A DNA stretch of 36,831 nt from Treponema sp. (GTDB lineage Bacteria > Spirochaetota > Spirochaetia > Treponematales > Treponemataceae). Positions 8,211 through 15,637 of the stretch are shown here, one piece after another. The stretch covers positions 1-36,831 of the forward strand of contig JAFSRD010000022.1 of NCBI GenBank assembly GCA_017446265.1, in the 5' to 3' direction. A model generated the notes under the pieces. The model worked only from the letters and a program-made list of their open reading frames with translations. It was not told where the DNA came from and did no database searches. Position numbers and translations under genes: made by a program. The first letter of the stretch is position 1. Each line of letters opens with the position of its first letter.

Positions 8211-8534
8211 GCATTCTCCTTTGACCGCAATTTCGCAAAAGAGGGCTGCATAATAAGTTTGTATTGCGATGTCATTCCGAATTTATTTCAGTATCTCAAC
8301 GCTGCATATAGTGTAGATGCCGAACTAAATTCAGCACAACGATTCTTTTGGGACAGCCCATTGAACCTCCGCACGAATAAATCAAACGCCTGCTATGTAG
8401 CCGTAAAAATTGATTTTTGTGGATGTATAATGCGGTTGCCATGCAAAAAAAATTTTGTAAAACTTCCGTTTTTTGTTACTTTTTTGCAATTTAAACAGTG
8501 GGTGGAAAATTACAGCGCGTCAAGGAGGCAGACG
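8211..8534. other. Non-coding gap, about 320 bp
   Basis: No convincing gene. An open frame begins at 8259, but its first 90 codons have no family signal, and a Shine-Dalgarno sequence marks a later start at 8535. The stretch holds ATTCCGAATTTATTTCAGTAT (8274-8294), which resembles a dispersed REP-like unit (imperfect ATTCCGAA/TTCAGTAT hairpin), and a lone TATAAT at 8426-8431 without a good -35. Base composition changes here from the AT-rich operon to the flanking chromosome. Confidence 0.4.
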
Positions 8535-9338
8535 GTGGTTGCTAAAACAATGTCTGTAAAAAACGATGCGTATGCATCAACGGAAAAATGGCGTGTTCCG
8601 CTTTTTTCGGAGCGCAGTGGATTGCAACAGTCGCAAATTGAAAAACTGCGTATGTTGTGCAACGAGCAGAACGGGCTCATTCTTGTGTGCGGAGAAGCGC
8701 AAAGCGGCAGCATGGTAACAGGCGAACTGCTCAAAGAAATTGCACGGCACGGCAAAAAAATTATGAGTGTCGAGCATGTGAGGACGGCATGCGGTAAGCA
8801 CGCGTGCGGAGGGCAATGTCACTGTGCGCATAAGCATCATTGTCAAAATATGCCCTGTTGCAGATGCTGGCGACACCGCCGCACTTTGTTGCGCACTGTT
8901 CTTGCACAAAACGTAGACGTTGTTGCGACTGGCAAAATACATACTGCTGAAAATGCACAGTTTGCAGTTGATGCAGTTCTTGCAGGCATGCTTGTTGTTT
9001 CATCACTTTCGGCAGGTGATGTTGCAAACTGTGTTTTTCGCATGGTTTCATTTGGTGCAGATGTTGCGCTGCTTGCGTCAGTTTTGCGCGGCGTTATTGT
9101 TCAGCAACGCATTGCAGGTGCCCGACTTCTTGCAGACATAGCGCTGCCACAGCAGTCATTTAAAAAATTGGCAATTTCTCATGCAACAGAAGATGATTTG
9201 AATGAAGCGTTTGTCCACTATACAAATATTATTGCAGAAGTGCGCAGGTCGCTTGGAGTTGCTTCTGTTCATGCAGGAAAGGAGCGTTTAAAATGCGCAC
9301 TAAAATTGCGTGCGCATTTTAATATGCAGTTTGCTTGA
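8535..9338 (+). CDS. Degenerate PilT/GspE-like secretion ATPase with Cys/His cluster
   Basis: 267 residues from GTG 8535, preceded 6 nt upstream by AAGGAGG (8522-8528). The C-terminal half aligns by eye with type II/IV secretion ATPases: LRTVLAQNVDVV, the AENAQFAVDAVLAG helix, LVVSSLSAGD for the usual LVLSTLHTND, then LLASVLRGVIVQQRI. The active site is broken. Walker A reads GEAQSGSM (53-60), lacking the Lys-Ser/Thr, and the Walker B region ends GK (133-134) where GE is normal. The segment where the Asp and His boxes should be is replaced by a Cys/His-rich cluster at 86-114 (8 Cys, 6 His). ATP hydrolysis is unlikely; a structural or metal-binding role is possible. No pilus or secretion genes lie nearby. 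Confidence 0.7.
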   Translation: MVAKTMSVKNDAYASTEKWRVPLFSERSGLQQSQIEKLRMLCNEQNGLILVCGEAQSGSMVTGELLKEIARHGKKIMSVEHVRTACGKHACGGQCHCAHKHHCQNMPCCRCWRHRRTLLRTVLAQNVDVVATGKIHTAENAQFAVDAVLAGMLVVSSLSAGDVANCVFRMVSFGADVALLASVLRGVIVQQRIAGARLLADIALPQQSFKKLAISHATEDDLNEAFVHYTNIIAEVRRSLGVASVHAGKERLKCALKLRAHFNMQFA

Positions 9339-9457
9339 AACTGCACTACAGTTTGCGTTGCAAACTTACTTATCTACGTGTGCGCAGTTACACTTCGTGC
9401 AACTGCGCACCAAATGCATACGCTCGCAAGTTGAAACTTGCTCGCCTATGCATTTTT
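9288..9457 (+). repeat. Array of five consecutive hairpins, last one terminator-like
   Basis: Stem 1: TTAAAATGCGCAC (9288-9300) with GTGCGCATTTTAA (9310-9322), 13 bp, inside the end of the upstream gene. Stem 2: GCAGTTT (9326-9332) with AAACTGC (9338-9344). Stem 3: GTTTGC (9351-9356) with GCAAAC (9360-9365). Stem 4: GTGCGCAGTT (9380-9389) with AACTGCGCAC (9401-9410). Stem 5: AAATGCATA (9412-9420) with TATGCATTT (9447-9455), enclosing GCAAGTT/AACTTGC and ending in five T. The lipoprotein Shine-Dalgarno sequence follows directly. Confidence 0.75.
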
Positions 9458-9470
9458 AAGGAGTGGCAGT

Positions 9471-9929
9471 ATGCGTAACAGACAGACGGCAGCTGTGTTG
9501 ATTGCACTGTGCATCATGTGCTGTTCGTGTGCATCGAATTTTTTTAGTCGTGCGCCGTACAGCATGCAGGGCGCAGTATCTCTTGAAAGTGATATTTCAT
9601 GTGCGGGAATCACGCTTGCGTTGTATAACGCTTCGGGCAAAACTATCGAGCAATTTTCTGTTGTCATTTTTTTATGCGATTATGTCGAGGATGACCGCAA
9701 TTCTTCAAACTGCGTAACAGCTGTTTTTGAACGCAACATTGCTGCAGGAGAAACGGCGGAATTTTGGCTCCCCATTGATGACTGCATTGCAGATGAGTTT
9801 GACACAAACGATTACAGCACGCGTGACGGAGAGCACCCGTATCAAATTGATTTTATGTATATAGACCGCATTGAATACGACGACGGCTCTGTCTGGGAAG
9901 ATGAGTTTGGCATGTATGCGTTGCTGTAA
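9471..9929 (+). CDS. Small lipoprotein of unknown function
   Basis: 152 residues from ATG 9471, with AAGGAG at 9458-9463. The N-terminus is a lipoprotein signal: MRNRQ, a hydrophobic core, then MCCSC with the likely lipidated Cys near residues 18-20. The mature part looks like one beta-rich domain: LALYNASGKTIEQFSVVIFL resembles immunoglobulin-like or bacterial lipoprotein beta-strands, followed by an acidic C-terminus rich in Asp/Glu/Tyr. No family is recognised. The hairpin array separates it from the preceding gene. It is convergent with glyA, 47 bp away; no clear terminator is visible between them. Confidence 0.7.
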   Translation: MRNRQTAAVLIALCIMCCSCASNFFSRAPYSMQGAVSLESDISCAGITLALYNASGKTIEQFSVVIFLCDYVEDDRNSSNCVTAVFERNIAAGETAEFWLPIDDCIADEFDTNDYSTRDGEHPYQIDFMYIDRIEYDDGSVWEDEFGMYALL

Positions 9930-9976
9930 TGGAGGCACACGCACACCATGTATTGCAATGTACCATAGTTTTCATT

Positions 9977-11479
9977 TTACTGCGAGACGAATTCTTTCTT
10001 TAAAAAATTGATGTCAAGCTCCGGGTACAGCACATGGTCTTTCAAAAGTTCTTTGACACGCGTTTGCGCCTGCGCTTTTGCCGCTTCGTCAAGCACTATT
10101 TTGCCTTTTGCAGGTTTGCCATCTTTTGTTGTGCCTGGTTTTGTATTTTTGAGCACAAAATCAAGTAGCGCGGCAATCGCTTTCATGTCGCTTTCATCCA
10201 TGCCGAGCGTTGTAAGACCTGGCGTTCCCACTCTTATGCCGCTTGTCCACCACGGACCGTTTTTGTCAAACGGGAGTGAGTTTGCGTTGAGCGTAATGCC
10301 GCATGCAAACATTGCAGCTTCTGCCTGTCGTCCTGTAAGCCCATATGTTGTCACATCTATGAGCATGAGGTGATTCTCCGTGCCACCTGTTTGCAGCTTC
10401 ATGCCGAGTGTCATGCATTCGTTTGCAAGTGCGGCTGCATTTTTGACAACGCGTTCAGCATATGCTCTGTATGAATCAGTTTTTGCTTCTTTAAACGCGA
10501 CAGCTTTTGCCGCAATGATGTGATTGAGCGGACCGCCTAGCACCATAGGGCATCCTTTATTTACATCGTCGATGAATTCTTTTTTGCACAGCACGAGCGC
10601 ACCGCGCGGACCGCGCAGCGTTTTGTGCGTTGTCGAGGTGACAATATGCGCCCATGCAATGGGGTCGTATTCGCCAGTGAAAACTTTTCCTGCAACAAGT
10701 CCTGCAAAGTGCGCCATGTCTACCATGAGCACAGCTCCACACTTGTCTGCAATGTCGCGAAATCGTTTAAAATTAATTTTGCGCGGATACGCTGAAAAGC
10801 CTGTCAGGAGAATGAGCGGTCGCACTTCCATTGCCTGCTTTTCTATGGCATCGTAGTCGAGCAGCCCTGTGGCTTTGTCAACTGTGTACGGCACGCTTTC
10901 AAACATTTTTGCAGACACGTTCATGCGGTAGCCGTGCGTCAAATGACCGCCCGAATAATAATCAAGCCCCATGAGTTTTTGCACGCCGAACTGTTTGCGC
11001 AAATTTTCCCACTGCGCGCTTGTTAAATCGACAACGCTTTTTACGCCGAGCGATTCAAGCGCGGGCAGCTCCACTTTGTGATTGAGAATTGCCCAGAAAG
11101 CAACGAGATTTGCATCACAGCCTGAGTGCGGCTGCACATAGGCGTAGTCTGCACCGAACAGTTCAGCTGCTTCTTTTGCGGCAACAGATTCAACTGCGTC
11201 TATGTTTTCGCAGCCGCCGTAGTAGCGGTGTTCGGGAAATCCCTCCGCGTATTTGTCTGTGAGAAGATTTGCCATTGCTGCCTGCACATTGAGAGAGCAG
11301 TAGTTTTCGCTTGCAATGAGCTTGAGATGCGCGCGCTGAGTTTCAAGTTCTTTGACAATGCTTGCAGCGATTTCTGGTGCAAGTGCCGCAGTCTGTTGCA
11401 AGTTAGCGACATAGGAAATCATTGCAGGGTTTGGATTGCCGTTGCATGCGGCAAGGTAATTCTCCAACGGTGTGGACAT
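9977..11479 (-). CDS. glyA: Serine hydroxymethyltransferase, long form
   Basis: Pyridoxal-phosphate enzyme converting serine and tetrahydrofolate to glycine and methylene-tetrahydrofolate in the cytosol. Clear motifs: LIASENY, HRYYGGC, YVQPHSG, DMAHFAGL, the PLP-lysine block TSTTHKTLRGPRG (Lys286), and ENHLMLIDV. It is 500 residues against about 417 for the E. coli enzyme. The extra length lies mainly in an insert at about residues 135-172, before GGHLTHG, and a C-terminal extension. This long type is what I associate with spirochaetes and chlamydiae. AGGAG stands 8 nt before the ATG, and a promoter lies at 11581-11610. It belongs functionally with serA and serC on the same strand. Confidence 0.95.
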   Translation of the reverse strand: MSTPLENYLAACNGNPNPAMISYVANLQQTAALAPEIAASIVKELETQRAHLKLIASENYCSLNVQAAMANLLTDKYAEGFPEHRYYGGCENIDAVESVAAKEAAELFGADYAYVQPHSGCDANLVAFWAILNHKVELPALESLGVKSVVDLTSAQWENLRKQFGVQKLMGLDYYSGGHLTHGYRMNVSAKMFESVPYTVDKATGLLDYDAIEKQAMEVRPLILLTGFSAYPRKINFKRFRDIADKCGAVLMVDMAHFAGLVAGKVFTGEYDPIAWAHIVTSTTHKTLRGPRGALVLCKKEFIDDVNKGCPMVLGGPLNHIIAAKAVAFKEAKTDSYRAYAERVVKNAAALANECMTLGMKLQTGGTENHLMLIDVTTYGLTGRQAEAAMFACGITLNANSLPFDKNGPWWTSGIRVGTPGLTTLGMDESDMKAIAALLDFVLKNTKPGTTKDGKPAKGKIVLDEAAKAQAQTRVKELLKDHVLYPELDINFLKKEFVSQ

Positions 11480-11580
11480 GGTATTGCTCCTATGAAATTG
11501 AAGTAATTTCTCAAGACACAGGCGCGCAGTAGAAGAGTTAACTCTACGATGTAACGCGTCTAAACGCCAGAAGTGGTTTT

Positions 11581-11610
11581 AGTATAGCGAAAAAGGCAAA
11601 TGATGCGCAA
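11581..11610 (-). promoter_or_regulatory. glyA promoter and leader
   Basis: On the minus strand: TTGCGC (11605-11610), an 18-bp spacer, TATACT (11581-11586). The leader of roughly 95 nt contains two small hairpins, GCGTTTAGACGC and AGAGTTAACTCT. I see no match to a known glycine or folate riboswitch. Confidence 0.6.
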
Positions 11611-11622
11611 GGGATAGGAGTG

Positions 11623-11682
11623 GTGGCAAAGCCAGTCTGAAGCGCAGCGGAAGACCGTAGGCGCGTCAGACGCCGAAGCCAC
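11623..11682. repeat. REP-like imperfect palindrome
   Basis: GTGGC (11623-11627) pairs with GCCAC (11678-11682), and inside it GTCTGA with TCAGAC, enclosing a GC-rich core. It lies between the glyA promoter and the transporter terminator and has no reading frame of interest. It resembles a dispersed intergenic palindromic repeat. Confidence 0.4.
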
Positions 11683-11693
11683 GCATAGCCCGG

Positions 11694-11720
11694 TTTTTGT
11701 CTGCTCTGTGCAGACAAAAA
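11694..11720 (-). terminator. Bidirectional intrinsic terminator after the NSS transporter
   Basis: TTTTTGTCTGC (11694-11704), loop TCTGT, GCAGACAAAAA (11710-11720). The symmetrical A/T ends allow termination in both directions. On the minus strand it lies about 40 bp after the transporter stop. Confidence 0.8.
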
Positions 11721-11762
11721 TGCGCCCGCCTGTCATGCAATGGCATGCTGATTCGCATTTCT

Positions 11763-13142
11763 TTACGGAAGCAATCCTTCAATAAGAATTACGAGTATAA
11801 GGAGCGGCAACACGATGGAAAAATACCATTTGAGTTTTGGCGAAAGTTGTATGCCCGCACCTGTGTTCGCTTCTGCACGGTAGTTGTCAAACCCCCAACC
11901 CCATTTTGCGGTGCAGAAAAGCAAATAGATGAGCGAGCCAAGCGGCAATAACAAATTTGAGACGATGAAGTCTTCGCTGTCGAGTATGTCGCGCGCACCG
12001 ATAAGACGAACGCTGCTCCACACGTTGTATCCGAGCACGCACGGTATGCTTGCAACGAGTATGAAAATGCAGTGCAAGGCGGCAGATTTTTTTCTGCTCC
12101 AGTTGAAGTTATCTATACCGCATGTAGTGAGATTTTCAAACACAGCGATGACTGTTGAAAAACTTGCGAACGTCATAAAAAGGAAAAAGAGCGTACCCCA
12201 TATTCTGCCGCCAGACATGCTGGTAAAAACTTTTGGCAGCGTTATGAATATGAGTGACGGCCCTGCATCTGGCTCTACGCCAAAACTGAAGCATGCAGGA
12301 AAAATTATTAATCCGCTGCATAACGCCACAAATGTGTCGAGTCCGCAAATCCAGAGCGCTTCGCTTGCAAGTGTCTTTTCTTTTGACATGCAGCTGCCGA
12401 AAATTTCCATTGCCGCAACGCCGAGGCTCAATGTGAAAAATGCTTGATTCATCGCCGCTGTTATGACGCGTCCAATGCCGATGTTGAGCGCACGCTGTAT
12501 GTCGGGGAGCAGATAAAAGCTGAGTCCGCGCCCTGTGCCAGGCAGCGTCATTGAGTGGACGGCGAGCAGCAGTATGAGGATGAGCAAGCCTGTCATCATT
12601 ATTTTTGTGATTCGCTCAAGCCCTTTTTGCAAACTGAACGAGCAAATGGCAAATCCTGCAACAACGGTGATTGCCATGAACACGCCCATTTCGACAGGAT
12701 TCTTGAGCATGGCGGAAAACACTGATGCGGCATCTATTGTGTTGCCTGCGGAACTGGCAGCTTGCGACGCAGTTGAAAATGTGCCGCGCAAAAATTTAAT
12801 AAAGTAGCTGAACATCCATCCTGATACTGTTGTGTAGTACATCATAAGCAGAATGCAGCCTGCAATTGCAAACCAGCCGTGAATGTGCCAAAATGTGCCT
12901 TTCTTTTCCAACGCCTTGTAGCCGAGTACTGCGCTTTTTTGCGAGGCGCGTCCGACGGCAAGTTCCATAGTGAGCACGGGTGCGCCCATAATTACCAAGA
13001 ATAAAAGATAGAACAGTACAAACACGCCGCCGCCGTATGTACCGGTGATATATGGAAACTTCCATACGTTTCCAATGCCTATTGCGCACCCTGCGCTTAC
13101 TAAAATGAATCCGATGCGCGATTTAAATTTTTCTCGTTCCAT
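11763..13142 (-). CDS. Neurotransmitter:sodium symporter (NSS) family transporter
   Basis: 459 residues, polytopic inner-membrane protein of the LeuT-fold NSS/SNF family, which imports amino acids or related amines with Na+. The first helix carries the signature AGCAIGIGNVWKFPY followed by GGGVFVLFYLL, forming the substrate and Na+ site, and MELAVGRASQKS follows helix 2. About 11-12 hydrophobic helices are visible, as in prokaryotic members. The substrate is unknown; the location between glyA and serA makes an amino acid plausible. I chose ATG 13142, not the ATG at 13166, because the promoter lies across the upstream start. The -10 box ends 8 nt before ATG 13142 and there is no Shine-Dalgarno sequence, suggesting a leaderless message. 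Confidence 0.9.
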   Translation of the reverse strand: MEREKFKSRIGFILVSAGCAIGIGNVWKFPYITGTYGGGVFVLFYLLFLVIMGAPVLTMELAVGRASQKSAVLGYKALEKKGTFWHIHGWFAIAGCILLMMYYTTVSGWMFSYFIKFLRGTFSTASQAASSAGNTIDAASVFSAMLKNPVEMGVFMAITVVAGFAICSFSLQKGLERITKIMMTGLLILILLLAVHSMTLPGTGRGLSFYLLPDIQRALNIGIGRVITAAMNQAFFTLSLGVAAMEIFGSCMSKEKTLASEALWICGLDTFVALCSGLIIFPACFSFGVEPDAGPSLIFITLPKVFTSMSGGRIWGTLFFLFMTFASFSTVIAVFENLTTCGIDNFNWSRKKSAALHCIFILVASIPCVLGYNVWSSVRLIGARDILDSEDFIVSNLLLPLGSLIYLLFCTAKWGWGFDNYRAEANTGAGIQLSPKLKWYFSIVLPLLILVILIEGLLP

Positions 13143-13150
13143 AAACGATA

Positions 13151-13179
13151 AGTATAGCGAATGCATATGCAGATGGCAA
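13151..13179 (-). promoter_or_regulatory. Promoter of the NSS transporter (leaderless type)
   Basis: On the minus strand: TTGCCA (13174-13179), a 17-bp spacer, TATACT (13151-13156), then 8 nt to the ATG at 13142. The rest of the 13180-13268 gap shows only AACTGCACTACA (13228-13239), also found at 9339-9350. Confidence 0.7.
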
Positions 13180-13268
13180 GGCTAGGAAATGCTCATTTGT
13201 GCGGAGTAAAATTGCTTGCACTTTTGCAACTGCACTACAATATGAAAACGCCGCAAGATGATTAATGC

Positions 13269-14459
13269 CTATGCCTGCTTATATCCAATAATCGGGCGCA
13301 CGAGCATTACATTCTCTATTAACACAAGTTTTGTAAGCGTAGCGCCTGCAATAAGATTATCAATATCGATTATGTTATATGCAACATCTCCCCGATTTTG
13401 ATTTATCATTCCTGCGATATTAAGTTTTGACTCGCCTAATATTGTTGTAAACTTTGAAACAATGCCTGGAACATTTCTATTTGCAATGCACAATCGCATT
13501 CCATTTTTAGGAATTGGATTGTCTGTTGCAACTCGTGGGAAATTTACAGAATTTTCTATTATGCCTTTTTCAAGAAACGCACGAATTTGCTCTACCGCCA
13601 TAATAGCGCAATTTTCTTCTGCTTCTGGAGTAGATGCTCCAAGATGCGGAAAGCAAATAATTTTTGGATGATTTATAAACTCTTCCGATGCAAAATCTGT
13701 AATGAACATAGAAATTTTTCCACTCTCTAATGCAGAAAGCATATCTATATTATTTACAAGACCGCCACGCGCAAAATTTATAACGCGCACGCCGTTTTTC
13801 ATCTCTGCAATTTTATCTGCATTTATAAAACCTTTTGTTTCGTCAGTCTGCGGCATATGAATTGTAACGTAATCAGATTTTGCCAAAAGAGAATCTAACG
13901 TTTCTGCTTGCAAAACATTAGTGTTTAAATGCCATGCAGACTTTACAGAAATAAATGGATCGTATCCAATCACGCGCATTCCTAAATCTACAGCAGCATT
14001 TGCAACCATGGCGCCAATTGCACCAAGTCCTATAACGCCCAAAGTCTTACCTTTTAGTTCAGGGCCTACAAATTGCGACTTGCCTTTTTCTGCAAGCTCT
14101 GGAATTTCATCACCTTTTCCAGAAAGCGTTTTAAGCCATTCAGCAGCAGCAAGCGCTTTTCTATTAGAAAGCAAAAGTGCGAGTAGAACCAACTCTTTAA
14201 CAGCGTTAGCATTTGCTCCAGGTGTATTAAAAACTACGACACCTTTTTCTGTTAATTTTGCAACAGGAATGTTATTAGTGCCAGCCCCTGCTCGTGCAAC
14301 AGCTTTTAACGTTTTTGAAAATTCACACTCGTGCATATCAAAAGAGCGAACAAGGATTGCATCTGGATTTGTAATGGAAGATGCAATTTCGTAATCATCA
14401 TGTGGAAATAAATTCAATCCAACACTCGCAATTTTATTTAACGTTTGAATTTTATACAT
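13269..14459 (-). CDS. serA: D-3-phosphoglycerate dehydrogenase with ACT domain
   Basis: 396 residues. It oxidises 3-phosphoglycerate to phosphohydroxypyruvate with NAD+, the first step of serine synthesis. The Rossmann motif GLGAIG is at 144-149; the catalytic triad can be seen as Arg231 in NFARGG, Glu259/260 in DFASEE and His272 in FPHLGAST. An ACT-like regulatory domain occupies the last 75 residues or so (RNVPGIVSKFTTILG, LNIAGMINQN), usually the serine-feedback site. The length fits the short type without the intervening ASB domain. It follows serC by 57 bp on the same strand, with GAGG upstream of the ATG. DNA here is more AT-rich than in glyA and the transporter gene. serB is not in the window. 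Confidence 0.92.
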   Translation of the reverse strand: MYKIQTLNKIASVGLNLFPHDDYEIASSITNPDAILVRSFDMHECEFSKTLKAVARAGAGTNNIPVAKLTEKGVVVFNTPGANANAVKELVLLALLLSNRKALAAAEWLKTLSGKGDEIPELAEKGKSQFVGPELKGKTLGVIGLGAIGAMVANAAVDLGMRVIGYDPFISVKSAWHLNTNVLQAETLDSLLAKSDYVTIHMPQTDETKGFINADKIAEMKNGVRVINFARGGLVNNIDMLSALESGKISMFITDFASEEFINHPKIICFPHLGASTPEAEENCAIMAVEQIRAFLEKGIIENSVNFPRVATDNPIPKNGMRLCIANRNVPGIVSKFTTILGESKLNIAGMINQNRGDVAYNIIDIDNLIAGATLTKLVLIENVMLVRPIIGYKQA

Positions 14460-14516
14460 AAACTATACCTCAAAATATTTCTCAAAAATCAATTCATAAA
14501 ATCATGCAATTAAATC

Positions 14517-15623
14517 TTACTCGTTGCAAGCATTTTCTTTTGCAAAATTTCCCATAAACTCTATCAATTTTTTTACGCCGTCAAGAGGCATCGCATTATA
14601 AATAGAAGCCCTCATGCCGCCAACAGTTCTGTGGCCTGCAAGATTTACAAGCCCGTGCAACTCTGCATCTTTTACAAATTTTTTATGTAGAGCATCTGCT
14701 TTTGCCTCATCGCCTTCGCTTGTTAAAAAAGGAACGTTCATAAGCGAGCGACTATCTTTTTCTATCGGAGAAAAATAAAAAGAGCTGTTGTCAATGTAAT
14801 CGTATAAAAGCTTTGCTTTTTCTTCATTTCGTTTTTTCATGCCGTCCGCTCCACCATTTTTTTCAATCCAATGAAGAACTTTGCCAACAACATAGATTGA
14901 ATAGCACGGCGGCGTATTATAAAGCGAGTTTTCATCAGCATGAGTTTTATACGAAAGCATAGTAGGCATAAAATCGGCGCTACACTCTTTAATTAAATCA
15001 TCTCGAATAATTACAAGGGTAACACCTGCAGGTCCTAAATTTTTTTGGGCACCCGCAAAAATGAGTGCGAACTTTGAGACATCAAGCGGTTCAGAAAGTA
15101 TGCAAGAAGAAATATCGGCAACAAGTGGAATGTTGCCTGTGTCTGGAATATAATTCCATTTTGTTCCCTTAATCGTATTATTCAAGCAAATATATGCGTA
15201 ATCGTAATCGCCAGCAATTTTTTCTATTTTGGGAATGTACGAAAAATTTTTATCTTCAGAAGAAGCTACAACGTCTGTGCGAATATATTTTTTTGCCTCT
15301 GCTATTGCTTTTTTGCTCCATACACCAGTGTTGACGTACGCTGCGTTGCCGTGTTTTCCTTTTAAATTTAGTGGCACACATGCAAACTGAGTAGAAGCTC
15401 CTCCTTGCAAAAAAAGCACCTTATAATTTTTAGGAACGTTCATAAGTTTTCGAACCATGCTCTCGGCATCTTCAATAATCGGTTTAAAATCTTTAGAGCG
15501 ATGACTCATCTCCATAACAGATTGCCCCGTATTAGAAAAACAAAGCATCTCACGCTCGCATTCTTTGAGAATTTCCTCTGGCAAGCAAGCAGGTCCTGCA
15601 GAAAAATTATACACTCGGTTCAT
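14517..15623 (-). CDS. serC: Phosphoserine aminotransferase
   Basis: 368-residue class V PLP aminotransferase that turns phosphohydroxypyruvate and glutamate into phosphoserine. The N-terminus NFSAGPACLPEEIL is diagnostic for SerC, with MEMSHRSKDF, FLQGGASTQF, the PLP-lysine motif GAQKNLGPAG (Lys194) and the C-terminal GHRTVGGMRASIYNAMP. A strong AGGAGG sits 6 nt before the ATG. The start is only 14 bp after the stop of the adenine methylase gene, and serA follows, so these genes are almost certainly co-transcribed. Confidence 0.96.
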   Translation of the reverse strand: MNRVYNFSAGPACLPEEILKECEREMLCFSNTGQSVMEMSHRSKDFKPIIEDAESMVRKLMNVPKNYKVLFLQGGASTQFACVPLNLKGKHGNAAYVNTGVWSKKAIAEAKKYIRTDVVASSEDKNFSYIPKIEKIAGDYDYAYICLNNTIKGTKWNYIPDTGNIPLVADISSCILSEPLDVSKFALIFAGAQKNLGPAGVTLVIIRDDLIKECSADFMPTMLSYKTHADENSLYNTPPCYSIYVVGKVLHWIEKNGGADGMKKRNEEKAKLLYDYIDNSSFYFSPIEKDSRSLMNVPFLTSEGDEAKADALHKKFVKDAELHGLVNLAGHRTVGGMRASIYNAMPLDGVKKLIEFMGNFAKENACNE

Positions 15624-15637
15624 TTTTATCCTCCTAA

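Noticed and set aside
8265..8295. Full REP element or insertion-sequence end
   Set aside because: Only one imperfect half-palindrome is present, with no second copy in the window and no transposase.
8259..8534. N-terminal extension of the PilT/GspE-like protein from ATG 8259
   Set aside because: The extra 92 codons carry no family signal and no ribosome site, whereas AAGGAGG precedes GTG 8535 at ideal spacing.
10008..10373. Long open frames opposite glyA, the FlcA-like gene, ffh and mnmG (for example 10008-10373 and 21104-22264)
   Set aside because: They are antisense shadows created by the codon bias of genuine genes; none has a ribosome site or family motif.
11480..11580. Glycine or tetrahydrofolate riboswitch before glyA
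   Set aside because: The leader is only about 95 nt with two tiny hairpins and no recognisable aptamer core.
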